Source: an uncultured Actinomyces sp. (GTDB lineage Bacteria; Actinomycetota; Actinomycetes; Actinomycetales; Actinomycetaceae). From it: a stretch of DNA of 64,000 bases. How positions within the stretch are numbered: the stretch's first letter is position 1; every line of letters starts with the position of its first letter. The translations under genes and the position numbers were made by a program. Shown one piece after another: positions 1 through 10,899 of this stretch. The DNA lies in contig URAS01000012.1 in NCBI GenBank assembly GCA_900545825.1, positions 1-64,000 of the forward strand. Reading direction: 5' to 3'. The notes under the pieces were generated by a model. The model ran no database searches. It was not told the origin of the DNA and saw only the letters and a program-made list of their open reading frames with translations.

Positions 1-27
1 ACCCCCCACCCCCTTTTTTTATCCATG

Positions 28-69
28 CGGCCTGCCCGCGTCTGAAACCAGACCACGGGCGAGGCCGCT
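28..69. other. Hairpin upstream of the protease gene
   Basis: Two nearly complementary arms, GCGGCCTGCCCG and CGGGCGAGGCCGC, enclose a short loop. A T7 run lies before it on the plus strand (about 14-20) rather than after it, so it is not a textbook terminator for this strand. It could end a gene to the left of the window. Nothing else was recognised in 1-234 apart from a probable ribosome site (AAGGCGG) just before 235. Confidence 0.35.
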
Positions 70-234
70 TTGCTATCCCCGGGACAGGGACGAGCGGCGC
101 TCTCGTGTACTTGCTGCGGTAGCGTGTGTCCGCAATCTGATGTCGTGTGCACGGTTTCGTGAACACGGCAGGCAGGATGTGACGAGATGTTGTTTAATGA
201 CATCCATTAGCCCCATCTCTACGTAAGGCGGACT

Positions 235-3200
235 ATGACACGGTTACGACAAGTCGCTGCGGCCCTTGCCGTCGGCGCCCTCGGTTTGATGACTGTTCCC
301 ACGGCTGCACAAGCCGCGGATTCTCCCGATACGACGCCCACGCAGCCGGCTGCGATCCAGCCGGCCAGCGGCGAGGCGCCCTCACAGCCCGCCGCGGCCA
401 CGCCGGCCACGCGGGCCGACCGGCCCATCCACGTGGTCGTCATGCTGAAGGGCCAGCCCTCCAGCCCCTCGAAGGGTGCGGAGAAGAGCAACCTCGCCGA
501 ACAGGCGACGCTGCTGGCGAAGTGGAAGGCCAAGTACGGCCTGTCGGTTGACCGCCAGTTCGGCTACTTGGTCAACGGCTTCTCGGCGACGATCACGCCG
601 CGCGAGGCGCGCAAGCTCATGCGTGAGCCCGAGGTCGCCTCGGTCAAGCGCGAGCGCCTCTACAAGCGGATGGAGCACACCGCCCGCGAGCTCGAGGGCG
701 CGGCGAGGGCCTTCGAGCAGACCGGCGCCGACGGGACGGGCACGGTCGTCGCGATCGTCGACTCGGGCATCGACACGTCGCACAAGGACATGCGCCTGGA
801 CGACTGCTCGAAGGCCAAGATCAAGAAGATCGACAAGGTCCACCCAGGATTCACCTGCAAGGTGCCCGCGGGATACAACTACGCTGACGAGAACTAGACG
901 GTGAAGGACGCCTCGTCGGAGCCTCACGGCATGCACGTGTCCGGCATTGTCGCGGGCAACGGTTCCGAGGGCAGCGATCCGGCGTGGAAGTCGCACCGTA
1001 TTGACGGCGTGGCGCCGAACGCCCAGCTGCTGGCGATGAAGGTGTTCTCGAACAAGCCGGGCTCGCTGGCGAATGATGGCGACATCATCGCGGCGATTGA
1101 GGACTCCGTGAAGATGGGAGCCGACGTCATCAACATGTCGCTGGGCTCGACGAACGGTGTCCGCGACGCCTCCGACGGCATGGCGCGGGCGATCGAGAAG
1201 GCCCGCGAGGCCGGCGTCGTGTCGGTCATTGCGGCCGGTAACGAGGGCCTCAACTTTTCGGCCGACGGCACGACCGACGACCAGATCGGCGTCATCGACG
1301 ACGGGACGCTGGGTGCGCCCGCCGTCCAGGGCTCGGCGTTCACCGTCGCGTCGATCGACAACGGCCAGGCGACCCACTCGCAGGGCGTCTGGAACGACGG
1401 CGACGACCACGAGGTGCCCTACATGCTGAGCTCCGGCGAGCCGGACAATCAGGCGCACCCCGTCCAGGACGTTGGCCTGGGGCGGGAGAGCGACTACAAG
1501 GCCGACACCGACCTCACCGGCAAGTACGCGCTCATCCAGCGCGGCGAGATCACGTTCTCCGATAAGTACAAGTTCGCCGAGGCCCACCACGCGTTCGGCG
1601 TCATCGTCTACAACTCCGCCGGCCACGGCGACGAGATCGCCGGGATGGCCGGTGTCGACGGCTTCGACTTCCCGTCGGCCGCGATTCCCCACAAGGACGG
1701 CGCGGCGATGGCCGAGGCACTCAAGGCCGGCAAGACCGTGACGATGCGACTGGGCACCGAGGTCATGACGGTGCCGAACCCGACCAAGCTGCAGCCGTCG
1801 TCGTTCACGTCGTGGGGCGCGCCGACGACGCTCGACTTCGAGCCCGAGATTTCGGGCATCGGCGGCAGCGTCTACTCGACGTTTAACGACAACGGGTACG
1901 GGACGATGTCGGGCACGTCGATGGCGACGCCGAACGTGTCGGGCATGCTGGCGCTGGCCGTCCAGGACCTGAGCAAGAAGCGTCCGGAGCTGAGCCGCAC
2001 CGAGCGGCTCAAGGTCGCCGAGACCGCCCTCATGAACACCGCGCTGATCCCCGAAAAGGACGGCGTGCCGTACGCCCCCAGGCAGGTGGGCGCGGGCCTG
2101 GCGCAGATCGATAAGGCACTGGCGACTGACGTCCTCGCGACTGTCGACGGCCATGGCGCCGCCGCGCTGCACGAGGTCAAGGGCGCGAAGACGTTCGACG
2201 TCACGCTGACGAACTCCGGTAACAAGGACCGGACGTTCACCGTGCCCGCCCAGCAGGTGATCGGTGAATCGAACGAGGCCGGAGCGAAGACGACGACCTC
2301 GATCACCGACGAGACGCTGACGGCGTCGACGAAGTCCGTGACCGTGCCCGCGCATGGGACGGCGAAGGTCGCCTTCACGCTGACCCCGAAGGGCGGCGAC
2401 CACTTCATCGAGGGCTGGGCGCGCCTGACCAGCACGGATAAGGTGCAGCCGGACCTCGCGGTGCCCTACATGGGTTTCGCGGGCACGTGGAACGACGAGC
2501 CGATCATTAAGGCGCCGGGCGAGCCCTACGCCGAGGGGATGGACGACGCGACCGGCCTGGTGTCGACCAACGACGCCGACCAGACGCCGCTGAAGGACAA
2601 GACCGGCGAGCACTGGGTGTCGCCGAACGACGACGGCATGTTCGACAACGTCGAGCCGTCGCTGGTCTTCCTCCGCAACGCCCTCGACGTCGAGTACCAG
2701 GTGCTGACGGCCGACGGGAAGACGACGCGGACCCTGTCGAAGGAACACGACATTTCGCGGCCGACCCTGGCGGACATCCTCAACGACAAAGCCTCGCCGA
2801 CCTACACGCCGTTCAACGGCTCCTGGGACGGCACGCTGTACAACCCGCAGACCGGGCACATCGAGAACGCGCCTGACGGCCGCTACACCTTCCGGGTCAA
2901 GGCCCGCCTGGCCGCCGACCAGCCGTGGCAGACGGTCGACATGCCGTTCGGCGTCGACCGCACCGCGCCGGTGATCAAGGTGACGAAGACCGAGGCGACC
3001 TCGCTGACGTTCACCGTCGACGAAAAGACCTCGGGCCTGGCCGCGGAGCCGACGGCGGAGGCCCCCGATGGGACGGCGCTGACGGTGAAGAAGACCGGCG
3101 ACGCGACCTACACGGTGACGTTCCCCGCGGGGACCAGCGCGGTGACGCTGTCCGCCGAGGACCGCGGCGCGAACACGACGACGAAGACCGTCGTCCTCGG

Positions 3201-5655
3201 CGAGGGCGCGATCGTCATCGTCGGCCGCAACAAGGTGGACGGCGCCGTCTTCGGCACGGATTCGCCCGAGGTCGCCGACGGCGTCCTCACCCTGCACGGC
3301 GCCGTGTCGCCGCAGATCACGCGCGTGAGCGTGGGCGGCACCGACGCGACCGTGAAGAACGGCGAGTTCACGGCGAAGGTTACGCTCAAGGAAGGCCAGC
3401 AGACGATCGAGGCGGTGGGCTTCGACAGCGCCGGCCAGAAGGTCGCCTCGACCTCGGTCACGCTGACCTACGACTCGAAGCCGCCGGTCATCCAGGTGAG
3501 CGGCCTCAACGCCGACGGGCAGCTGGTGCCCGGCGAGGACGGCAAGGTCGTCATCCGCGGCACGGTGACGGACGACCGCCTGCCGGCGGACCAGATTCAC
3601 CTGACGGCGGGCTCCGAGAAGATCACGGTGAATAAGGACGGCTCGTTCGAGTACACGCTGACGCCGAAGGAGAACGACCCCGTCGTGCTCCTCACGGCCG
3701 ATGACGGCGTCAACACGACGACGAAGGCCCTCGTCATTGCCGGCATGATCGACGACACGCCCAGCGACGCCGTCGCGGCGAAGCCGACGTTCGACAACGC
3801 GAACTGCATGATGGGCGTCTGCTACACGCCGCGTCAGGGCGCCGACGTCACCGACAACACGTTCACCCTGCGTGGCAAGGGTAAGCCGGGGACGACCATC
3901 GTGTTCACCCCCGCCTCGCGTGCAGACGACCACGGCACCATGGTTGACCCCACGCCGATCGAGGTCACGGTCGACAAGGACGGCACGTACCACGTCACCT
4001 TGCCCATGGAGGTCGGCTCGACCTACTACCGCATGGAGGTTAAGGACAAGAAGGGCGACGTCCTCGTCGATCAGCTGGTGACGTTCGCGTTCGACGTCGC
4101 TTACCCGACCTTGACGATCGACTCGCCGACCCTGCTGGGCGGCACGATCTTCACGTCGAGCGACACGGTGCGGTTCACCGGCTCTGCGCAGGACGACGGC
4201 TACGGCTACACGCTGTCGATCAACAACTCGGTCATCACCGAGCTGTCGTATTCGGGTAAGGGCCCGGAGTCGAACAAGCGGACCTTCGACGAAAACGTCA
4301 AGGTCGCGGACGGCGACACGATCCTCATCCACATCATCGACGAGGCCGGCAACTCGCTGTCGACCCGGGTTCCCGTAGTCGTCGACAAGGACGCGCCCGA
4401 GGTGGCGATCGCCGGGGCCAGCGACAACGACACGATCCGCGAGGCCCGCGACATCACGGGCACGGTGACGGACCCGAACCTCGCGAGCATGACAATGCTC
4501 GTCGACGGCAAGGAGGTCGCGGCGCAGTCGACGACGATCAAGGGCGGCGAGACGCGCATCGACTCGACGCTGGTCAAGGACAAGCCGCAGTCGGAGGACG
4601 GCTCCGACGCCGGCGACGGCAGCGACACTGGCGCGACGAGGGCGCCCTCGGGGTCGCGGTTCGGGCTGATGGCGCCGGCCGCCAACCCGAAGGCCACGTC
4701 GAGCGACGACGGCACCGCGGACGACGCCGACTCCGCGCCGGGCGTGCCGGAGGAAGGGAAGGTCGAGCCGACCCACCCGACGCCGACGACCCTGTCCTCG
4801 ACGATCAATACGTCGACGCTGACGCCGGGCCACCACACGATCACCGTCGAGGGCCGCGACCTCGCCGGTAACGTCAACGCCAAGGCGATCTCGGTGACGA
4901 TCCTCGATTCCGAGCCGCCGACCGAGGTCGGCCGCGTGGCGATCACCGTCGACCGCGCCGACCTGGGCAACCAGCAGGCGCTGACCGACGCGCTGGTCGC
5001 GGCGCTCAAGCAGCAGGGCCTCACCGGCGACGTCACGATCACGATGCCCGAGGGCGTCCTCCTCCACGAGGGCGTCAACGACATCCTCGTCGTGACGACC
5101 GACGCCAACGGCAAGCAGGTCTCGCAGGAGTACCTGGCGACGATCACCGTCCGCAACCGGACGATCACGCACGGCGACACGACGGTGACGGGTCCGTTCC
5201 GCGGCGACGACCAGGTGACGATCATCGAGACCGGCGACTCGCCGCGCACGATCACGCTGACGCACGACCCGCGGTTCGCGCCGGTCCAGGCGACGGTGTC
5301 GACGGCGGCCCCCGAGGGCTCGACGGTCTACCGCAAGCTGCCCAACGGCACCCTCCAGGCGGTTAAGGCGACGTGGGAGAACGGCAAGCTGACGTGGGTC
5401 GGCGAGGTTCCGGGCGTCTACCTCGTCTACGGCCCGGGCGAGAAGCCGGCGTCGGGCGACGGCGATTCGGCGCAGCCGGTGGTCCTCCACCCCGCTGCGG
5501 GCACGGGTCCTGCCGCCTCGAAGGCCGCTACTGGCGGCTCGGGTGACGGGCTGGCGACGACCGGCACGCAGGGTGCGGCCGTCAGCTTCGTCGCCGCCGT
5601 CGCGGTGATGGCGGGCGCCGCCCTCCTGGCGTCGCGTCGCCGTCGGCGCAGCTAG
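235..5655 (+). pseudogene. Cell-wall S8 (subtilisin/lactocepin-like) protease, split by an in-frame TAG at 895-897
   Basis: Read through the stop, this is about 1,807 codons of one secreted protease of the lactocepin/C5a-peptidase type. It has a signal peptide (residues 1-27, ending AAQA), a propeptide-like segment, an S8 domain with Asp176 (IVDSGIDTSH), His231 (PHGMHVSG) and Ser562 (GTSMATPNVSG), an inserted PA domain (about 415-500), then Fn3-like and repeated Ig-like domains. The C-terminus has LATTG, a hydrophobic helix and an Arg-rich tail, which is a sortase-type anchor. Codon 221 is TAG (895-897) and the frame continues unchanged from 898. The stop separates Asp from His and Ser, so neither half can form the triad. 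There is no new ribosome site at GTG 901. Possible readings are a nonsense mutation, rare readthrough, or a base-call error. The rest of the gene is intact, so any loss is recent. Confidence 0.85.
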
Positions 5656-5670
5656 CCGCTGACACGCAGA

Positions 5671-5705
5671 TGAGCGCCGGGTCCCCGTGTGGGGCCCGGC
5701 GCTCA
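5671..5705. terminator. Bidirectional terminator between protease and ROK genes
   Basis: The arms TGAGCGCCGGG(T)CCCC and GGGGCCCGGCGCTCA enclose a GTGT loop with one bulged base. It lies between two convergent genes, 16 bp after the protease stop and 11 bp before the ROK stop. There is no long T run. Confidence 0.7.
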
Positions 5706-5715
5706 CGTCTATCCG

Positions 5716-6966
5716 CTAGCCCTCGGGTAGGGGAGCGGGCTCGGCGAGGAGTGGCACGGTGAGCGGGTGGGCGCGGAACTCGTCGAGCGCGATCCGCAGG
5801 CCGGCGTGGCGGAGATCGAGGTCGCTGACGGTGCGGAAGAGAACCCGCGGATTGAAAATGGGGTTGACGCGTGTGCGCTCGGCGATGAGGGCGTCGATCG
5901 GGGGCCGCAGCCACCGCTCGAGGCGCGCATAGTCGCCCTCGAGGATGACGAGGCCGACGTCGGTGACGTTCGACAGCGTGGCGACCGCCGCGGCCAGCGC
6001 GTTCCCCGCGGTCGCGAGGGCGTCAAGGACCCGCTGGTCGCCGTCCTCGGCGTGCGCGATGAGGGCGTCGAGGCCGTCCGGCGCTGCCTGGGGGAGACCG
6101 CCCGTCTGCCTGACGAGGTCGTCCCCGAGGCCGCCCGCGTCAATGAGCGAGGCCGTCGACGTCAGCTGGTGAAGGCACCCGCGGGCGCCGCAACGGCAAC
6201 GCGGCCCGCGGTGGTCGACGACGAGGTGGCCGAGCTCGCCGGCAAGCCCGTGATCGCCGGGAAACACCGTGAGGTCGGTGAGCAGCGCCCCGGTGACGCC
6301 GTCCGCCGACGAACAGAGGGCGGCCACGTAGCACGAGCGGTCACGCGCCGCCTGCTCGCGCGCCGCGAGGGCGCGCAGGCGCCCGTTGTTGACGACGATG
6401 ACGGTGACGCCGGGCCCGGCGGCGTCCTCGAGCTCGGCGGCCAGGTCCATCTGCGGCGGCGCCGCCGTCAGTGACCCGAGGACGTAGCGGGACTGGACAA
6501 CCAGCGTGGGGATCGACACGATGACGGCGACCGGCAGCGTCGACGGATAGGCGGCGACGACCTCGGTGCGCGCGGCGGCGACGAGGTCACTCATCGCGCG
6601 GCGCCACGCGTCGCCGGCGTCGATACTGATGTCGACCCGGCCGCGCCAGAGGACCTGGGTGGCGAGGTCGACGACGTCGGCCTCGATTCCTTCGCGGGTG
6701 ACGGCGACGAGGATCGCCGCGACCCGCTGGGCGTTGAGGGCGAACAGGTGGGTCGGGCGCCCTCCGGTTTCGGCGCGTTCCCCCTGGGGCGTGACGAGGC
6801 CCCGCTCGAGGAACTGGGCGAGGATCGTCCGGACGGTCCCGACGGCAAGCCCGGTTTGGATACTGAGGTCGGCTCGCGTCACCTGGTCGGATTCCTCGAG
6901 GACCGAGTAGACGAGGGCGGCGTTACGTTCCCGCACGTCGGAGGTAATACTGCGGTGGGGCAGCAA
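5716..6966 (-). CDS. ROK-family transcriptional regulator (NagC/XylR type)
   Basis: 416 aa. The N-terminal winged helix-turn-helix spans about residues 10-65 (VTRADLSIQTGLAVGTVRTI). It is followed by a ROK sugar-kinase-like domain with the zinc motif CRCGARGCL around residue 262. Proteins of this form normally act as sugar-responsive repressors and often have lost kinase activity. The start is supported by AAAGGAG a few bases upstream. The gene stands alone, with no sugar operon beside it in the window, so its target is not evident. Confidence 0.88.
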   Translation of the reverse strand: MLPHRSITSDVRERNAALVYSVLEESDQVTRADLSIQTGLAVGTVRTILAQFLERGLVTPQGERAETGGRPTHLFALNAQRVAAILVAVTREGIEADVVDLATQVLWRGRVDISIDAGDAWRRAMSDLVAAARTEVVAAYPSTLPVAVIVSIPTLVVQSRYVLGSLTAAPPQMDLAAELEDAAGPGVTVIVVNNGRLRALAAREQAARDRSCYVAALCSSADGVTGALLTDLTVFPGDHGLAGELGHLVVDHRGPRCRCGARGCLHQLTSTASLIDAGGLGDDLVRQTGGLPQAAPDGLDALIAHAEDGDQRVLDALATAGNALAAAVATLSNVTDVGLVILEGDYARLERWLRPPIDALIAERTRVNPIFNPRVLFRTVSDLDLRHAGLRIALDEFRAHPLTVPLLAEPAPLPEG

Positions 6967-7123
6967 CGGGACTCCTTTCGTGAGGGACGGTTTCGTCGCG
7001 GATTCACAAGGGCGCCTCGAGCGGCCCCCTTGACGAGACTATAGGGCGACGAAGGCATCCCTCACATACGGTTCGCGCAAATCATCCGGCAGACTCTGCT
7101 TCCGCGCGGTCCAGATAGGCCGA

Positions 7124-7154
7124 ACCGGCGGCCTCCACGAGGGAAACCGCCGGT
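7124..7154. terminator. Stem-loop after the AspT-type transporter gene
   Basis: The arms ACCGGCGG and CCGCCGGT are separated by 15 bases. The stem-loop lies 24 bp beyond the stop of the minus-strand transporter gene, so it probably ends that transcript, although no T tract follows. Confidence 0.45.
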
Positions 7155-7177
7155 CCGAAACGGTGAACGCCGCGCCG

Positions 7178-8773
7178 TTACATGCCGGCGAATACCTGGG
7201 CGACGAGGATCTTCGTGATCATCGCCATCGGGTAGACCATGGCGTAGCCGAGGGCGACGCGCGGGTCGAAGCCGGTGCGGTTGTTGGCGAACGCGAGGAC
7301 GGCCGGCTGGGTGTTCGAGCCACCCATGAGGCCGGACAGGCGGGTGCCGCCCATGCCGAAGCCGAACCGCATGATGACGTAGAGGCCGAGGCCCATGAAC
7401 GACGTGAGGATCGCGCCGAGGACGAACATCTTGATCCACGCGCCCGACGTGAATGCCGTGACGATCGCCGAACCGGCGTTCGTGCCGGCCTGGGCGAGGA
7501 AGATCAACAGGCCCAGCTCGGTGAGCACCTGCGTGGCCGTGTGGGGCAGCGCGGTAACGACCGACCCGATGCGGCCGATCCGGCCGAAAATCAGGCCGAC
7601 GATCAGTGTGCCGGCGGCCGACCCGATCGAGAAGGTCGCGCCGGTCGGCGTGAAGATCGGCAGCTCGCCGATGAGGATGCCCAGCGCCATGCCGATGCCG
7701 AGGGCGATCGGGTTGATGTCGGACAGGCCTTTCGCCGAGTCGCCGAAGAACTTGGTGACCGCCGCCATTTGCGATCGCGGCGCGACGACGCGGATGCGGT
7801 CGCCCAGCTGGAGGATCAGGCGGGGCTCGGCCATCATGTCGGTGTCGCCGCGACGCACACGCGACGCGGTGGCCGAGAAGCGACGGTCGAGCTCGAGCGA
7901 CTCGATCGAGTGGCCCGCCAGCTTGGGATCCGACACGGTGATGCGGCGGAAGTCAAGGAACCGGCGGTCTTCGATGAGGGAGTGGGATGACGAGTGCCCG
8001 AGGTCGGTGATCACATGCGCGACCAGGTCTTTCGGGCCGACGATCGTCACGAGGTCGCCCTCGTTGAGGCGGTCGTCCTCTTTCGGACGGGTCACCGGGC
8101 CCGTCTCGCCGCGGCGCAGACGCGAGAACGCGAGGCGCCCGCCGTAGGCGGCCTCGAGGTCGCCGATGCGCGGCTTGTCGGGCCGTTCGACGCGGACCGT
8201 GCGGTTGTCCAGCGCGGTCGGCGTGTCGGTGTCGGACCGGCGGTAGGCCAGTGCGAGCAGCGAGAAACCGAGCGTGCCGACGACGCCGAACAGGTAGGCG
8301 ATCGAGTAGCCGACTGTCGCGCCCGCCGGGTCACCCGACGCCTTGCCGGCCGCGGAGAGCGCCGGCGTGTTCGTGAGGGCGCCAGCGTAGGTGCCAATCG
8401 CCTCGGACACGGTCATCTTGAAGACGCCGTGGCCCAGGTAGTAGGCGATGAAACCGGCGAGGATGAGGAGGACGACCGTGGCGAGGATCGGCCACAGCGA
8501 TGACTTCAACGCATGGAAGAAGTTTGGCCCCGACGACACGCCGATCGCGAAGGCGAACAACGCGAGGCCGAGCGTGCCGATGACCGGGTCAAGAACCAGG
8601 TCAACGCCCATACTGTGGCCGATGGCCGAGACGAGAATAGCAAAGAACAAAACTGCCGCAGCCCCGAGGCTCACTCCACGAATGCGGATGTGGCCGAAGA
8701 TCATGCCAACCCCGATGAGGAGGAAGAGCAGCATGATGGGGTTTTCGGCGAGGAACTTAAATATGTGCGTCAC
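7178..8773 (-). CDS. AspT/YidE/YbjL-type putative transporter with TrkA-C domains
   Basis: 531 aa polytopic membrane protein of the aspartate:alanine exchanger family. There are about five N-terminal helices (residues 10-180), a cytoplasmic insert with two TrkA-C/RCK-C-like modules (about 215-375, for example GDLVTIVGPKD and GDRIRVVAPRS), then five or six C-terminal helices. The duplicated membrane halves around a paired RCK-C core are typical of YidE and YbjL. The substrate cannot be read from sequence. AspT itself exchanges aspartate and alanine, but most relatives have no known substrate. There is no partner decarboxylase nearby, which argues against a classic AspT system. Confidence 0.85.
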   Translation of the reverse strand: MTHIFKFLAENPIMLLFLLIGVGMIFGHIRIRGVSLGAAAVLFFAILVSAIGHSMGVDLVLDPVIGTLGLALFAFAIGVSSGPNFFHALKSSLWPILATVVLLILAGFIAYYLGHGVFKMTVSEAIGTYAGALTNTPALSAAGKASGDPAGATVGYSIAYLFGVVGTLGFSLLALAYRRSDTDTPTALDNRTVRVERPDKPRIGDLEAAYGGRLAFSRLRRGETGPVTRPKEDDRLNEGDLVTIVGPKDLVAHVITDLGHSSSHSLIEDRRFLDFRRITVSDPKLAGHSIESLELDRRFSATASRVRRGDTDMMAEPRLILQLGDRIRVVAPRSQMAAVTKFFGDSAKGLSDINPIALGIGMALGILIGELPIFTPTGATFSIGSAAGTLIVGLIFGRIGRIGSVVTALPHTATQVLTELGLLIFLAQAGTNAGSAIVTAFTSGAWIKMFVLGAILTSFMGLGLYVIMRFGFGMGGTRLSGLMGGSNTQPAVLAFANNRTGFDPRVALGYAMVYPMAMITKILVAQVFAGM

Positions 8774-8915
8774 TGCGAGGGGCCTCCGTCGTCATTGCGC
8801 GGAACTGATTAGGCCATTCTTTCAGGATTTCTGTCAGATCGTCTGTGACTCCAGTCCTGCATTTTCGGGTCATTTACGCATGATGAGACACCCTGTCGCC
8901 AACTGGCCGGTGCGC

Positions 8916-8921
8916 TACCAT
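8916..8921 (+). promoter_or_regulatory. Possible -10 box of the ilvBNC leader transcript
   Basis: TACCAT ends 7 bases before the leader-peptide ATG at 8929, and no Shine-Dalgarno sequence precedes that ATG. If this is the -10, the transcript begins at or next to the start codon and the leader peptide is leaderless. A clear -35 was not found. Confidence 0.4.
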
Positions 8922-8928
8922 CGGCACT

Positions 8929-9000
8929 ATGACGACTTGCTCGCAGATTCTCGTACTCGTAGTCCCGGTTATCCTACCGGGCAGTGCGGCGCATACCTGA
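8929..9000 (+). CDS. ilvBNC leader peptide (23 aa, rich in Ile/Leu/Val)
   Basis: Twenty-three codons from ATG to TGA contain an uninterrupted Ile-Leu-Val-Leu-Val-Val-Pro-Val-Ile-Leu run. This is the signature of a branched-chain amino-acid attenuator, as known for ilvB leaders in Corynebacterium and Streptomyces. A small hairpin (CCCGG/CCGGG, 8964-8981) overlaps the control codons, and a terminator hairpin follows at 9026. Scarce charged tRNA for Ile, Val or Leu should stall the ribosome here and allow transcription into ilvB. Confidence 0.85.
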   Translation: MTTCSQILVLVVPVILPGSAAHT

Positions 9001-9025
9001 ACCCATGCAGGTCACTGGTAAACGC

Positions 9026-9057
9026 ACGCCCCGGACACGATCTGGGGCGTTTGTTTT
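9026..9057 (+). terminator. Attenuator terminator before ilvB
   Basis: The stem ACGCCCC/GGGGCGT with an 11-base loop is followed directly by TTGTTTT. It lies between the leader peptide and ilvB, so it is read as the regulated terminator of the attenuator. An upstream pair ACCTG/CAGGT (about 8995-9012) could take part in the alternative fold. Confidence 0.78.
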
Positions 9058-9102
9058 ACCCGTATGCGGCAACCGTCCTCACCACAGATGAAAGGTTCGA
9101 CC

Positions 9103-10896
9103 ATGGCGAAGAAGTCACCGGTCCCCGTGCCCCGGCCCCCGGGGACGCCCCTTACCGAGAAAATTACGGGCGCGGAAGCGATCGTCCGCACCCTCGAGTC
9201 ACTGGGCGTTACCGACGTATTCGGGCTGCCCGGTGGCGCCATCCTGCCGACGTTCGACCCGATCTTCACCGCCGATTTCCGCCACATCCTCGTCCGCCAC
9301 GAGCAGGGCGCCGGCCACGCCGCCGAAGGCTACGCGCTGGCGTCGGGCAAGGTCGGCTGTGCGATCGTCACCTCCGGCCCCGCGGCGACGAACGTCATGA
9401 CGGCGCTCGCGGACGCCAACCTCGACTCGGTTCCGATCGTCATCATCACGGGCCAGGTGGGCGCGGATGCGATCGGCACCGACGCGTTCCAAGAGTCCGA
9501 CATCGTCGGCGCGTCGATGCCGCTGACGAAGCACAACTTCCTCGTCAAAGCGGCCGACGAGATCCCGTCGACCCTGGCGGCGGCCTTCCATCTGGCGGGC
9601 ACGGGCCGACCCGGTCCCGTCCTCGTCGACGTGACGAAGTCGGCGCAAACCGGCACACTCGATTTCTCGTGGCCGCCGACGATTGACCTGCCGGGCTACC
9701 GGCCGGTGACGAAGCCGCACAAGAAGTCGATCCGCCAGGCCGCCGAGGTGCTGGCCGGCGCCCAGCGGCCCGTCCTCTATGTTGGTGGCGGTATTCTCCG
9801 CGCCCAGGCGCACGAGGAGCTGGCCGAACTGGCCGAGCTGTCGGGCGCCCCGGTCGTCACGACGCTCACCGCGATGGGGGCGTTCCCCGCCGACCACCCG
9901 CACAACTACGGGATGCCCGGCATGCACGGGACGGTCGCCGCGGTGAGGGCGCTGCAGCGCTGCGACGTCATGGTCGCCCTCGGTACCCGCTTCGACGACC
10001 GCGTGACCGGCGACGTCAACGCGTTCGCGCCGGACGCGACGGTCATCCACATCGACATCGACCCGGCGGAAATCTCGAAGAACCGTTTCGCTGACGTGCC
10101 GATCGTCGCCGACCTCAAAGAGGGCATCCAGGCGCTGATCCCCGCGCTGCGTGCGGCCCAGGAAGCCGCCGGAACGCCGGATCTCACGGGCTGGTACAAC
10201 CACCTCGACTACGTGAGGACGCGCTACCCCATGACGTATCCGACGACCGAGGGCGTCATCGCGCCCCAGTACGTCATCGAGCGTCTGGGCGCCCTCCAGC
10301 CGGACGACACGATCTTCTGTACCGGCGTCGGTCAGCACCAGATGTGGGCCGCGCAGTTCCTCAACCACCAGCGGCCGCGGACGTTCCTCACGTCGGGCGG
10401 CCTGGGCACGATGGGTGTCGCGATCCCCGAGGCCATGGGCGCGAAGGTCGCCCGCCCCGAGGCGACCGTGTGGGCGATCGACGGCGACGGCTGCTTCCAG
10501 ATGACGAACCAAGAGCTGGCGACCTGCCGCATCGAGAACATCCCGATCAAGGTGGCGCTGCTCAACAACTCGGTCCTCGGCATGGTTCACCAGTGGCAGT
10601 CGCTGTTCTATGGCGGCCGCTACTCGAACACGATCCTCCACGACGCGGGCGAGAACGCGGTGCCCAACTTCTGCAAGCTGGTCGAGGCCTACGACTGCGT
10701 CGCCATCCGGGTGACGCGCCCCGAGGACGTCGACGCCGCCATCGAGAAAGCCAACGCGATCAACGACCGGCCGGTCGTCATCGAGTTCGTCGTCGACCCC
10801 GACGCGGAAGTGTGGCCGATGGTTCCCGCCGGCCACTCGAACGACGACATTATTTACGCGCGCGGCAAGCAGCCCGTGTGGGACAACGAGGAGTGA
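9103..10896 (+). CDS. ilvB: Acetolactate synthase large subunit
   Basis: 597 aa thiamine-diphosphate enzyme. It makes 2-acetolactate or 2-aceto-2-hydroxybutyrate, the first common step of valine, leucine and isoleucine synthesis. Visible signatures are GLPGGAILPTFDPI, the catalytic Glu in RHEQGAGHAAEGYA, the central FAD/Rossmann-like domain, and the ThDP/Mg motif beginning GDGCFQ near residue 465. The start at 9103 is chosen over 9064 because GAAAGG lies 8 bases upstream and the family begins near MAKK. ilvN follows 3 bases after the stop, so the two subunits are cotranscribed behind the leader attenuator. Confidence 0.96.
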   Translation: MAKKSPVPVPRPPGTPLTEKITGAEAIVRTLESLGVTDVFGLPGGAILPTFDPIFTADFRHILVRHEQGAGHAAEGYALASGKVGCAIVTSGPAATNVMTALADANLDSVPIVIITGQVGADAIGTDAFQESDIVGASMPLTKHNFLVKAADEIPSTLAAAFHLAGTGRPGPVLVDVTKSAQTGTLDFSWPPTIDLPGYRPVTKPHKKSIRQAAEVLAGAQRPVLYVGGGILRAQAHEELAELAELSGAPVVTTLTAMGAFPADHPHNYGMPGMHGTVAAVRALQRCDVMVALGTRFDDRVTGDVNAFAPDATVIHIDIDPAEISKNRFADVPIVADLKEGIQALIPALRAAQEAAGTPDLTGWYNHLDYVRTRYPMTYPTTEGVIAPQYVIERLGALQPDDTIFCTGVGQHQMWAAQFLNHQRPRTFLTSGGLGTMGVAIPEAMGAKVARPEATVWAIDGDGCFQMTNQELATCRIENIPIKVALLNNSVLGMVHQWQSLFYGGRYSNTILHDAGENAVPNFCKLVEAYDCVAIRVTRPEDVDAAIEKANAINDRPVVIEFVVDPDAEVWPMVPAGHSNDDIIYARGKQPVWDNEE

Positions 10897-10899
10897 ATC

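Noticed and set aside
14..69. Rho-independent terminator at the left edge
   Set aside because: The T run lies on the wrong side of the hairpin for the plus strand and reads as A on the minus strand; kept only as a hairpin.
382..5706. A 1,774-codon open frame on the minus strand
   Set aside because: It mirrors the protease gene in GC-rich DNA, is Arg/Asp-rich and low in hydrophobic structure, and has no ribosome site or family resemblance.
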